In this document: in pieces, positions 35,831-46,209 of the stretch
Layout of the letters: each line of letters starts with the position of its first letter
How positions within the stretch are numbered: position 1 is the stretch's first letter
NCBI RefSeq assembly: GCF_000801105.2
Contig: NC_079516.1
Span: forward strand, 8,804,001-8,868,000
Direction of reading: 5' to 3'
DNA length: 64,000 nucleotides
Source: Raphanus sativus
Taxonomy: Eukaryota > Streptophyta > Magnoliopsida > Brassicales > Brassicaceae
Made by a program: the position numbers and the translations under genes
Notes under the pieces: model-generated
Database searches by the model: none
What the model saw: the letters and a program-made list of their open reading frames with translations, nothing else
Told to the model about the DNA's origin: nothing

Positions 35831-36366
35831 TTGGCCAAAAGAGGTCAATCTGGTACCTTAAAGGTACATCTGATGTTGATCTTGTCTATGAAGACAAGGA
35901 TCTGAGCCTGGTTATAGGCTATTCTGATTGGTATTATGCAGGAGATGTGGACAGTAGGAGATATATGATTGGTTATGTATTTACTCTGGGTGGTTCTGTT
36001 GTGAGCTGGAAGGCGACTTTGCAGTCGACGGTGACTGTGTCTACTACTGAGGCAGAGTACATGGCATTGACAGAAGCTGTTAAGGAGGCGATATGGTTGA
36101 GAGGACTGGTCAGTGATCTTAGTCTTCATCATGATCAGGTTACTGTGTTCTGTGATAGCTTGAGTGCTATCTGTTTAGCCAAGGATCAGGTTCATCATGA
36201 GAGAACCAAGCATATTGATGTAAGATATCAGTTGGTGAGAGAAGAAAAGAGGATGGAAGTGAAGAAGGTAGGAACAGCTGATAATCCTGCAGATATGTTC
36301 ACTAAGGCGGTTCCTCACAGCAAGTTAAAGCATTGTCTTGATTTGCTGAACATCTCAAGCTGTTAA
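35791..36366 (+). pseudogene. copia RNase H domain, open but orphaned
   Basis: About 180 residues of the Ty1-type RNase H: GYSDWYYAGD (first acidic motif, with the usual DADWAGD altered), STTEAEYMAL, CDSLSAICLAKD, KHIDVRYQLVRE and the C-terminal NPADMFTKAV. The frame is open to the natural stop at 36366, but it lacks an active reverse transcriptase upstream. Confidence 0.88.
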
Positions 36367-36559
36367 TCTGGCTCTGATGGGCATCTAACCCTAAGGGGCA
36401 TCTGGCTCTGAGGAGCATCTGAGTCCGACGGGACATCTGACGTCTGAGTTCGACGGAACATCTGAGGCAAAGAGGGAGTCTGGTACATCTGTATTCTGAG
36501 CACAGAGAAGTGCATTCTGGTACATCTGATTATGGAGGATTCAAGTCAAGGTGGAGATT

Positions 36560-36912
36560 TGTTGAAATATGCCTTGAATCTGCGAGCTGAGTTATATTGG
36601 GCGATCCAGACGTCATGGATCGGGCGATATATGAAAGGGGAGTATCGATCGATAGACGTGTTGTCGTATCGGTCGATAGTACCCAAATCCGAGAAATATG
36701 GAAAGTTTCATTAAAGACTTTCTTATATATATATATCTAGGGTTTTACCCTATTGTGTAGCACGAATTGTACTCTGAAAATCTAGCATCCATCAATAAAG
36801 TACTCTCTTTACCCGTGGACTAAACCCTAAGGGTTAACCACGTTAAATCTCTGTGTCAATCCTTCTTATTCATTAATCTGTTAATCTATATCTTCTCACA
36901 TCCGTCACAACA
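36560..36912 (+). repeat. 3' LTR of the copia element
   Basis: 353 bp, starts tgttgaaatatgcc and ends cgtcacaaca. It is followed by agttc, the second target-site copy. Confidence 0.93.
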
Positions 36913-37434
36913 AGTTCCTTGTTTGGTGAATGATTTAATTGTATTGATCTTTGTACTTTCCCCTTGGTCAGTGGACAGGGCCATGCTTTCCCTGTATTTA
37001 GGACTTTGTTTTTGGATGTTTGGAATCTGCAGACTCTTTATTCCACCATTGAATCTTATCTTATAATCTTTCTAGTCTGATTGAACCAAAGAGAAAAACG
37101 GAAACCTCAAAACGTAAAAGATGTCGTAGAGCTCAACCAAGAAAGACTCAAGACACAAGTTAAGATTTGTTGGACAACGAAAGCTCAATTTACAAGCAAT
37201 ATAGATTTCGTTAAATTTCCCATAATCTATATAGTATGATGGTATACAAAAAAAAAGTACTTACACAACAAAAGGGAAAATCAAAAACAAAAAAAAATGT
37301 CGAATATCCTTTTTGAGCAAAAAGGGTGCATATCTATAAATTCAATTTCTGGACTTTTTTTTTTTTTGATCAACACAATTTCTGGACTAAAAACAGTAAA
37401 TTTATTTACAATTAAAAAAAAGGAAACGGCGTTA

Positions 37435-37461
37435 CTCTCTCTCTCTCTCTCTCTCTCTCTC
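37435..37461 (+). repeat. (CT)n tract upstream of UBX gene A
   Basis: About 13 CT units, shortened and interrupted in copy B (about 61759-61776), directly upstream of a TATA-like stretch. Confidence 0.7.
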
Positions 37462-37594
37462 CACGCCTCTCTATATATATAAGCTTCAATCGCGAAAATC
37501 ACTGAAACGCTCCTTCTTCTGCGCCTGAGCGCCTGAGCACCTGAGCCAAAAAAATAAAAAATTAGGGTTTTTTCTTTGCGATTGGTTCCGATCG

Positions 37595-38035
37595 ATGGCG
37601 AAAAGACTATTCGCGGTGCTCGAGTGCCAATCATTACTAGAGAATCTATCTCCCTTCGTTGATACCAAACGCCCACGAAACTCCCCCGACGCCGACGCCG
37701 AGAGTCCACCAACATGTCTATCTCCCAACTCGGTGATCGGATTCCCGGAGCTGTCCGAAGAGCCGAGGAGCGGTTCGGATCGGACCGTTGTTTGCAGGCT
37801 GTGCGTTCGGTTACCTGACGGGAGGAAAGTGCAGAGGAACTTCCTCAGATCGGAGTCTGTCCAGCTTCTCTGGTCGTTTTGCTATTCGTTGATTGGTGAA
37901 TCGGAGAGGAGGGAGAGGTGTTTCAAGCTGATCCAAGCGGTTCCTGGGGATTACAGGAGTCTTTATTACGGATCCGAGACGAGTTTTGGAGAGTCTGGGC
38001 TTGATAACTCGTTGATCTCTGTGGTTTGGGTGTGA
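37595..38035 (+). CDS. Small UBX-domain protein, copy A
   Basis: A single-exon 146-residue protein. The N-terminal half is proline/serine-rich and probably disordered (residues about 20-60). The C-terminal half (about 65-146) fits a UBX fold: CRLCVRLPDGRKVQRNF opens the ubiquitin-like sheet (UBX domains typically carry an R-x-R-FPDG-type start), followed by a helix (VQLLWSFCYSLIG) and a FKLIQAVPG strand corresponding to the FPR loop region that contacts CDC48/p97. In Arabidopsis the gene at this place (At3g23605, from memory) is annotated as UBX-domain. The likely role is a CDC48 adaptor. The proximal leader has a (CT)n tract (37435-37461) and a ctatatatataag TATA-like box. Copy B is at 61908-62348. 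Confidence 0.82.
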   Translation: MAKRLFAVLECQSLLENLSPFVDTKRPRNSPDADAESPPTCLSPNSVIGFPELSEEPRSGSDRTVVCRLCVRLPDGRKVQRNFLRSESVQLLWSFCYSLIGESERRERCFKLIQAVPGDYRSLYYGSETSFGESGLDNSLISVVWV

Positions 38036-38814
38036 ATAATAAGTCCTTTTTTTTTAATTGATCTGTTTGTTAGTTCCTCTTTGGTTTGAACAGTTTTTAT
38101 ATGGTCAGTTTAATTTTATTATCCAAAATCGTCTTCTGCTTTAAGAAGATTTGAGTCTCGTCTCTGTTTCTCTGCTATATCTTGTCGTTCTACTCAAGTC
38201 TTTGGCTAAAATTCTATGCTTCCTTGCCATCTCTTGCCGTTGCTCCTCTCCATCACAAAGATCATGATTGATTGTTTTGTATCGTTGCTTTTGTGTTGTG
38301 CGGGTCAGCCATTGGATTGAAAGATTGTTTTGCACAAGATTGCTCTATGTACATTTGCGGGAGGATTTGGGCGCTATGGCTCCTTTGCTATTGTAGCAGG
38401 TTTTAAGATGACTATTTGCGCACTAGTTGCGGTACCAATGACAGGCATTTTTTTTTTTCTGAACACATACCAATGACAGGCATTAGATTTGTCATTCCAT
38501 TGCTTATAGGCAATGTAATTGAGATATGGACGACTTATTTTTCTTTCTTTTTCTTGAAATGATTGCTTCTGTCTTCTTGTCTTCTGCTTTTATGTTTTTT
38601 GGCATATTTTCTATAGCAGCTGATAATATTCTTTTGTAAAAACATTTTTTTACTTTTGTGGGGAATATCATTTATAAAATCTTATTTTCACAAAAAAATG
38701 ACCAGATAGATTAATAAATAAGTCTTATATTTTGAAAAGCTCTATGAGTTATTCAAAAGTTTCAATAAAATCAACACTTTCCAAAATTGTTATCAGCGAT
38801 TAGATATCCCCTAG
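38036..38814 (+). other. 3' flank of UBX gene A
   Basis: 3' UTR and intergenic DNA conserved in the B copy (62349-63123). No further gene is recognised. Confidence 0.5.
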
Positions 38815-40229
38815 TCTATATTTGAGAAGTGATTTTCCACATGTCTTTCCTACAATCGTTTTCACAAAAAAAATTGTGACGTGACTATTAAGATTGATGA
38901 CATGTCATATGGTTAAATATGACATGGACAATTACATTTAATGCTGATATATATTTTTGGAAATCTTTTTAAAATATGGCAATAACTCATATATTACATT
39001 TAATATTGATTTATATTTTTGGTAAACTTTGTAGAATATGGTAATAACTCATAAATCATCACTAAAATAAATATATTCAAATATAACATTTTGAATTTCG
39101 AAATATTATATAATTTTACTTTTATAATTATAAAATTTTTATCATCTAAAATTTTCTAAATTTTCTGAATTTTTTAAAAAATATAAATCGTAATATCATT
39201 AGTTTCTTTTAGATATCTACAAATTATATAAATATTATTTAGTTTTAATTTTTGATAACTATACAATTTTTATATGAGTTTTAGTAATTTTATACAAGTT
39301 GATTTAATACATTTAACCAAATGAAATAGATAATCTTTTTTATTTAAGATTATAACTTTATATATATACATATATATATTCTTAAATATAATTTAAAATA
39401 AAAATATTTTCACTTAATTTTATGCTTAATTAATTATATTTATATTAATTATTGTTCAAAATAATAAATATATATAATTAATAAATTACATTTTAAAATA
39501 TAAAATTGAACTTTTAAAAAATTTATCACTACACATGGTGCAGGAAAACACCTAGATTAATAGTTGTGACATGACTACTAAAATTGATGACATGTCTTAT
39601 AGATTAATATGACATGGATAATTATATTTAATGTTAATTTATATTTTTGGTAAATTTTTTAAAATATGGTAATAACTCATATATTATATTTATTGTCGAT
39701 TTATATTTTTGGACTTTTTAAAAATATGGTAATAACTCATAAATCATCGTTAAAATAAATATATTCAATTATGGCTTTTCAAATTTCGAAATATAATTTA
39801 AGTTAAAAATATTTCAAAAATATATACATATGTTTAGAAAATATAGAAATTAAATCATAAAATCAAATTAAATCGTAAAATCATTAGTTTCTTATATATA
39901 TCTACAGAATTTATAAATAGTGTTTGATTTTAATTTTTGACAATTATGAAATTTTACATATTTATTTAATATATTTAATTAAAATAAATAGATAGAAAAA
40001 TCTACATAAGATTATTATTTTAAATATATACATGCACATTCTTAAATATAATTCAAAATAAACAAAAAAAATTTATCTTAATTTTAATGTTCAGTTAAAT
40101 CAAATTTATATTAAAATATTGATAAAAAAGAAAATTTATAATATTAATAAAAATTAAATATAATTTATATTTATCTATTAAAAATATTTTAAAATTCTTT
40201 TACTGCACATGGTGCAGGAAAACACCTAG
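38815..40229 (+). mobile_element. Helitron with tandemly duplicated body and two 3' ends
   Basis: The 5' end tctatatttgagaagtgatt at 38815 is a typical Helitron start. There are two tail copies: tggtgcaggaaaacac plus CTAG at 39552-39555 and again at 40226-40229, the second with a good hairpin (tgcac/gtgca) and followed by T. The intervening bodies repeat (gattgatgacatgtc near 38894 and 39579). It ends about 240 bp before the DsPTP1 start. Confidence 0.72.
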
Positions 40230-40465
40230 TAGATAATAATTATAAAAATAAAGTTTATAAATTATTATACACAATTTTTATTTTTTTTCTTTGGGGAACA
40301 GATATTTTACACTTAAGCCCCCCTTTGGACGCATCTTCCATCCCTCTCCTCCTCAAAAAAGCTGGAGAATTGCGAACTTCCCCTTTAGTATATCTCTCAG
40401 TCCCCATTTTCTCAGATTTGATTTCTTCTTCTCTTAATTGGATAATCCACCTGCTCCTTTCTACA

Positions 40466-41577
40466 ATGTAAGTAACGTTTTCTAAATCCGCTATCGAATC
40501 CATCTTTTGTGTCAACACGATTTCCATAGTTGCAATCGTTTATCTCATGCTAAACGATGATTCAATTCCATTTCCATTTCTATTACCAGGAGTTGTAGAG
40601 ACAAAGGGTCATCATCATCCTCATCTTCTTCTTCTTCACCAGCAACCACGGTTAACGAAGCCTATGTGAAGAATCGGATACAAGAGCTTGTTCGTCTTAT
40701 TAAAGTTGCTCGTCTCTATAGACAAGACAATCTCCCTTCCCTTATCCAACAGGGTCTCTATCTCGGATCCTTCGCAGCAGCTTCCAACAAGAACGTACTG
40801 AAGTCTTGCAACGTTACTCACATCTTAACCGTAGCTACCTCCTTGACACCTGCTCACCCTCACGATTTCCTCTACAAGGTTGTTCCAGGTATAGTAGTGT
40901 AATAAAGGTTTCAAACTGTTATACACAATATGTCTTTTTTACCCTTTGTATATGTTATAGTTGTGGATAAGGAAGACACAAATTTGGAAGTATACTTCGA
41001 TGAGTGTATCCATTTCATTGATGAGGCCAAGAGGCTTGGCGGTAGCGTTCTTGTCCATTGCTTCGTTGGCAAATCACGCAGGTTTTTTCTGGATATTTGG
41101 AACACACCTTGTTTAGTTTAGTGGCACTCTGTTCGCTGAATGTTTTGCAACCTCGCAGTGTCACTGTAGTTGTTGCTTACCTCATGAAGAGACACGGAAT
41201 GACTTTTACCCAAGCATTGCAACATGTTAAGAGCATTAGACCCGTGGCTAATCCTAACGCCGGTTTCATCAGGCAATTACAGGACCTCGAAAAGTCTTTA
41301 CAAGGTATGCCTTTCTCTTCTATTTCTCAATTCCCATGTGTGGGGGTCTCTTCTGCGCTTGAGATGTCTTTGGTGACTCTAAATTAGATTGTAAAAAAAG
41401 ATTTAATGACTAGACCTCTAAATTAGAGGTTCTTTACTTTGTCTTTATGGGGGCAATAGTAATGGAATAGTTGATTGGCCAGAACCCGTAGGACGCAAAG
41501 CAAAGTGTTGTGGAGGAAGCGAGAATCGCTTGTTGCCCACTGTCAACTGTGAAGACCCCACCAAGATCATACCTTAA
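40466..41577 (+). CDS. DsPTP1: Dual-specificity protein phosphatase DsPTP1
   Basis: A MAPK-type dual-specificity phosphatase that removes phosphate from Tyr and Thr; the Arabidopsis orthologue acts on MPK4. The catalytic signature is HCFVGKSRS, with the Cys at the end of exon 3 and the final Ser across the splice. Exons: 40466-40467 plus 40590-40888, 40961-41081, 41159-41304 and 41483-41577, giving 220 residues. The first codon is split: AT ends the first exon and G opens the second (MSCRDKGS followed by a serine run), matching the start I recall for the Arabidopsis protein. The general acid Asp lies in VVDKEDTNLE. If the last intron is retained, translation ends at 41387 (216 residues); which form dominates is unknown. 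A Helitron lies just upstream. Confidence 0.85.
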
Positions 41578-42178
41578 AGAGGAAACTTGTAAATCTCAAA
41601 CGAAGCTTCATATGATTCTTTTGTTCTTTCTCCTTTAACAACTTGATAAAAAATGTAAACGATTCTGTAAAGTTTTACTGTTTCATGAAAGTCATAGCCT
41701 ATACAGTGAACTAAAAGCAAAAGATAACCCAACTAAAAGCAAAAGATAACCCAACCATATACATCTTCATATAATCATATATATATATAAGTGCTGCTGT
41801 GTAGTTATACTTTGTCAAAGAAAAGAGATCGTATATATAGAAAACTAGAGAGAGACCTGACATACAATCTTAATCTTACAAAATTTTATTTTACAATTCG
41901 AGTAGGATATACAAAAGTTCGAGAATTATATTATGTTATAACGTTGTGGTATATAATCAAAATCAACCAAAGTCCATATGAAATTTCTCACTCTTTGTTT
42001 TTGTTTTAATATTCTTCAAACTTGCCTTAACGCAAAGAAGATGGGTGAACTAACAAGTGGAGGAAACAAAAGTAGTTGAATGGAAAGTTAAAGAGCATGT
42101 CTAAAACAAGAAACATAAAATAAAATGGTATAAGAACAAAGTCGAATACCAAAACTACCAAAAACATAACTGGAACTA
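41578..42178. other. Intergenic between DsPTP1 and the SDR gene
   Basis: Contains the DsPTP1 3' region, a direct repeat of aactaaaagcaaaagataac (41711-41750) and a TATA-like atatatatataag at 41778-41792. No gene is seen. Confidence 0.45.
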
Positions 42179-43518
42179 ATGGCAAACTTAAACAAAACAT
42201 TAAACAAAACATTAAACAACAAGGTAGCCATAATAACCGGAGGAGCAAGAGGGATCGGAGCTGCCACGGCAAGGCTGTTTACAGAGAATGGTGCATATGT
42301 CATAGTCGCGGATATACTCGATGAAGAAGGCGTCCATATGGCAGAATCTATTGGTGGCTGCTACGTTCATTGCGATGTGTCCAAGGAGGCTGATGTGGAG
42401 GCGGCAGTGGAGCTAGCCATGAGACGTAAAGGGAGGCTGGACGTGATGTTCAACAATGCTGGAATGGCTGTGAACGAAGGTAGCATCATGGAGATGGACA
42501 TTAAGATGGTTAACAAACTTGTCTCCGTCAATGTGAACGGTGTCTTGCTTGGCATCAAACATGCCGCGAAGGCCATGATCAAAGGTGAGTGTTTTAGTTT
42601 GATCTCCAATAAGATATGGCAATTTAGCAAGTCTTAAGAGCTAAGTAGAACTGAATATCATTAATCATTTTTGGTTTTGATTTAGATGTGTCTTCTTAAA
42701 AAATATTTGACCAGTTTTAAAAGAATACTTAAAAATTGATTTGGTTACATATGTTAATGAAATGGCTTTTTAGTTGTTAGTCCAAAAAATTCAGTATCAA
42801 GCGTGTTTGGGACAGAAAATAATAAAAATGAACAACCTATAGAGAAGTCAATTATGATGATACATGAGTAACGCTAAAACAAAGAGAAAACAAGTTTTAT
42901 CCGTATCATCACATAGGATTACACTGTTAGTAAACAAGTTTTACATTGCTATTTTTGTTTTATTATTACCGTTTTTTAGTTTTCTACTATTGTGTTTTGC
43001 TCGGTATCATTAGGATCAGTTAAACAATATTGTGCAGCCTAATTTTTTTAGCATCAGACAGCTAAATTTAGTTTTGATGCATATAAAACGCAAAAGGAGG
43101 AGGAGGGTCGATAATATGCACATCAAGTTCATCAGGGGTAATGGGAGGACTTGGAGGTCACGCATATACGCTTTCAAAGGGAGCCATTAACGGGCTCATG
43201 AAGACAACGGCATGCGAACTTGGCTCTCACGGTATCCGTGTGAACAGCATCTCTCCGCATGGAGTTCCCACTGACATCTTGGTCAACGCTTATCGTACCT
43301 ATCTTCACAATGACAAAATCGATGCTGCTGAAGTGACAAAGACTGTGGCTGAGAAAGGAAGTTTACTGACCGGAAGGGCTGGTACTGTGGAGGATGTGGC
43401 TCAAGCAGCTTTGTTTCTTGCAAGTGAAGAATCGTCAAGATTCATTACCGGACATAACCTGGTTATTGATGGTGGGTACACATCTGCCACTACTACGATG
43501 AGATATATCTACGACTAA
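42179..43518 (+). CDS. Short-chain dehydrogenase/reductase (ABA2/SDR110C-like)
   Basis: A classical NAD(P)-dependent SDR, two exons (42179-42584 and 43097-43518), 275 residues, normal length. The cofactor loop is TGGARGIG (residues about 20-27). DI at the end of beta-2 (VIVADILDEE) has an Asp that favours NAD. NNAGM is the structural motif, and the catalytic Ser lies in the CTSSSSG segment followed by YTLSK (Tyr and Lys). Plant relatives include xanthoxin dehydrogenase ABA2 and the SDR2-5 group; the substrate cannot be assigned. The 512-bp intron is AT-rich, and its acceptor (cgcaaaag) has a poor pyrimidine tract. It was not in the Arabidopsis gene order I recall here, so it was probably inserted. 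Confidence 0.88.
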
Positions 43519-44596
43519 TCTCAAAGTTGTTTTCTTTTCAGTATATCTGAAATGTTTTCTTGTCATAAAATAAATGTTTTCTAAAGATTTTACTTGATAA
43601 TACCTTTGTCTCAAATTTGCATTCTTGACAAGCCAAGTAACAATCTACTTTGTTGTTGTCTTTTTTGATCTTTTTAAATGAACGGTCATTCTATTAATTA
43701 AACATGAGGTGGTATGGAAAAGACCTCGCAGTTTTAGCTAAAGACCTGCACCCTCTCAAGATCTTTTCCTTTCTCCTTCACTCTTTCTTCCAGTGATGAT
43801 GTTTCTTGTGTAACTTGTTCTCTCTCTTACCATAAAACTTCATTTAGCTTTATATTACTAATTTTAACTGCCTAATTATAATTTCATACTAAATTTAAAT
43901 AAAAAAATATTATTATCTTGTTAAATATTTAGTTATATTTAAAAAATATTTTGAATATTAAATAATACATAACTAATACAATTCAGTTAAAAATTTATTA
44001 ATAATATAAAAATTTGATAGCAAAAAATATAAGGCCACATATGCTAGTATGTTTTAAGCCATCAAATTATCAACTTTTTCAACAGATAAATGAGAAAAAC
44101 ATACTTAATCAATGGAAGCTTACTAGAAAAAATTAAGCAAAAGCTCAACATATGTGGAATGACGTTTTATTTTTTAGATTGGTGAAAATTTTGTGAATTC
44201 CGTCATTCCTCAAAATTATCAATCAGTGTATGTCTGTGCCTAGGCTTTTTTTTTTTTTGAGCAAGTCTATGCCTAGACTTTCATGAATGTTTTTTTTTTG
44301 TTAAACAATGTGTTAAAAGAATCTGTAAGCAATGTCCAAATATTCATTGCCTAAGAGTTTCATGGGCCGTCAATTCCTTATTTGAAGTTTTGAACCTATC
44401 GTGGACCTACTGAAACCTTTGGGTCTCATCATATAAAACAAAGTATTAGGACCAAATCGAAATAAACATAATAACATAAGGGTCTATATTACAAATTCTA
44501 TATAAGTTGCTAGAACTTAAAACCCTAGAAGCGCTCATCGAAAAACCTCTTCTTCGTCTTCCTTCCTCGGAGCCCGTCGCTTTGTTGGAAGTCGCC
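43519..44596. other. Intergenic between SDR and RPF2
   Basis: AT-rich, no gene recognised. About 60-140 bp before the RPF2 start lies the probable promoter and leader. Confidence 0.45.
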
Positions 44597-46209
44597 ATGA
44601 TGGAAATACGAACTCCGAAGACCCACAAAGCCAAGCGTGTGCTCGAAAAGCGAGCTCCTAAGCTCGTAAGTCTTCTTCAATTCGATGCTGATTCTTGTAT
44701 TGGTCGTATGTATCTGATATTGGTTCTGTGTAGGTTGAGAATGGGAAGAAGACATTGATACTTCACGGAACTAAGACAAGCGCTACGCTTAGCGCTGTGT
44801 TGATGGAACTGTACCGTTTAAAGAAGGGAGGTGCCATCAAGTACTCGAGGAGGAATGAGAACATTAGACCCTTTGAGAGTGGTGGCGAAACCTCTTTGGA
44901 GTTCTTCTCTCTCAAAACTGATTGTAGCATTTTCGCCGTAAGCTCTTGTCTTTATATACAGTATTATCTCTTTAGATTAATAATCTATAAATTAATATCA
45001 ATATAAATTAATATAATTTTATAGTCCCAAATTGAGTTTTTGGTTCAATTAGTATTTCGATAAATTAATATTTTCTATAAATTAATAAAAAATTATAGTT
45101 TTGGTGTAATCGCTAACATTATTAATTTATAGAGGTTTCTTATAGGGTAGATTGGTGGTAGAAGATATAAGCTTAGTTTATAATTGGCTAACATTATCTC
45201 TGTGCCAAAAGAATCAGAAAAATTACATTTGATTTGGTGAGTCCTAACATTGGTGTGTTGGTGGATGTTGTTATGTTGCAGTATGGCTCTCACACAAAGA
45301 AACGACCTGACAATCTTGTGCTCGGAAGAATGTATGATCACCATGTCTACGATCTGATAGAAGTTGGGATTGAGAACTTTAAATCTTTGCTATCGTTTTC
45401 CTACGACAAGAAAATAGCACCTCATGAAGGATCAAAGCCTTTCATTTGCTTTACTGGAGAAGGTTTTGAGAATGTGCCTGAGCTCAAGCAGCTTAAAGAA
45501 GTCCTCACTGATCTGTTCCGAGGCGAGGTGAACTATGATTTCGCCTTTTTAAGGTTTTGACTTATAACAGAAGTTGAAACAAGTTGAATTGTTTTTGTCT
45601 GCAGGTTGTGGATAATCTAAACCTTACTGGATTAGACCGTGCTTACATATGCTCAGCGATATCTCCAACTAAGGTTTTCCTTACTCACTGCGCTATTAAG
45701 CTTAAAAAGTCAGGGACCATCGTGCCTAGGATAGAGCTTGTTGAAGTTGGTCCATCCATGGACTTGGTTATCCGTCGTAATCGTCTCCCCAACGAAGGCC
45801 TAAGGAAAGAAGCTATGAAATCATCTAAAGATAAGCCCAAGAAGAAGGTACAATTAACATTGCCTTAGCTTTTGCTGTCACGTTTCCTTAAATTTTGATA
45901 GAATCGAACAACCAATGAAAACAATCTTTGTTTCTTATATAGGTGAAGAATGTTGATCAAAATGATGTGCTAGGGAAGAGAGGGAGGATTTATATTCCTG
46001 AGCAGGAGGTAAAGAAAGAAAGCACATGAAAACACATAATGTGTATTGCAGATACACAAACTGATTTGTTTCAATCTATTTGTGTGCAGGTTGGAAAAAA
46101 TCCGTTGCCGGATAAATCGAAGGGAGTGAAGAGAGAGCGAAGAGAGGGTAAGCTGAAGAAGAATAAGGAAGAAGGGTCTGCTTCCAAAAAGCTAAAAGGG
46201 TCTGAGTAA
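44597..46209 (+). CDS. RPF2: Ribosome biogenesis protein RPF2 (Brix domain)
   Basis: A nucleolar assembly factor that, with RRS1, brings the 5S RNP into the pre-60S particle. Six exons: 44597-44665, 44734-44937, 45282-45527, 45605-45847, 45943-46008 and 46090-46209, all in phase 0, giving 315 residues (usual length). The Brix domain is about residues 28-230 (LILHGTKTSATLSAVLMELY, GGETSLEFFSLKTDCSIF, GSHTKKRPDNLVLGRMYDH, PFICFTGEGFE, DLVIRRNRLP). The C-terminus is lysine-rich (KPKKK, KSKGVKRERRE-like), fitting rRNA contact and nucleolar targeting. Two in-frame ATGs start the gene; the first gives MMEIRTPKT, the start I recall in Arabidopsis. It appears intact. Confidence 0.93.

Larger units (their letters stand above)
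33226..36917 (+). mobile_element. Defective Ty1/copia LTR retrotransposon with 5-bp target duplication
   Basis: Target duplication agttc lies at 33226-33230 and 36913-36917. LTRs (TG...CA) are at 33231-33581 and 36560-36912. The primer-binding site tggtatcagagg (33585-33596) fits initiator tRNA-Met, and a purine-rich caaggtggagattt precedes the 3' LTR. The interior (about 3.0 kb) retains gag-protease, a scrap of integrase, small pieces of reverse transcriptase and a complete-looking RNase H. Most of integrase and reverse transcriptase is deleted, so it cannot move alone. The LTRs differ at about ten positions by eye (roughly 3%). The same site is empty in the duplicate at about 61232. Confidence 0.95.
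36913..39065 (+). repeat. Segmental duplication block A2 (pairs with 61205-63370)
   Basis: Contains the UBX gene with flanks and the first 250 bp of the Helitron at 38815. It matches 61205-63370 in order and strand but with visibly more substitutions and small indels than block A1, mostly outside the coding region. Confidence 0.9.

Noticed and set aside
35845..36132. 95-codon minus-strand frame, repeated at 63652-63939
   Set aside because: Antisense of the copia RNase H coding region; no independent evidence.
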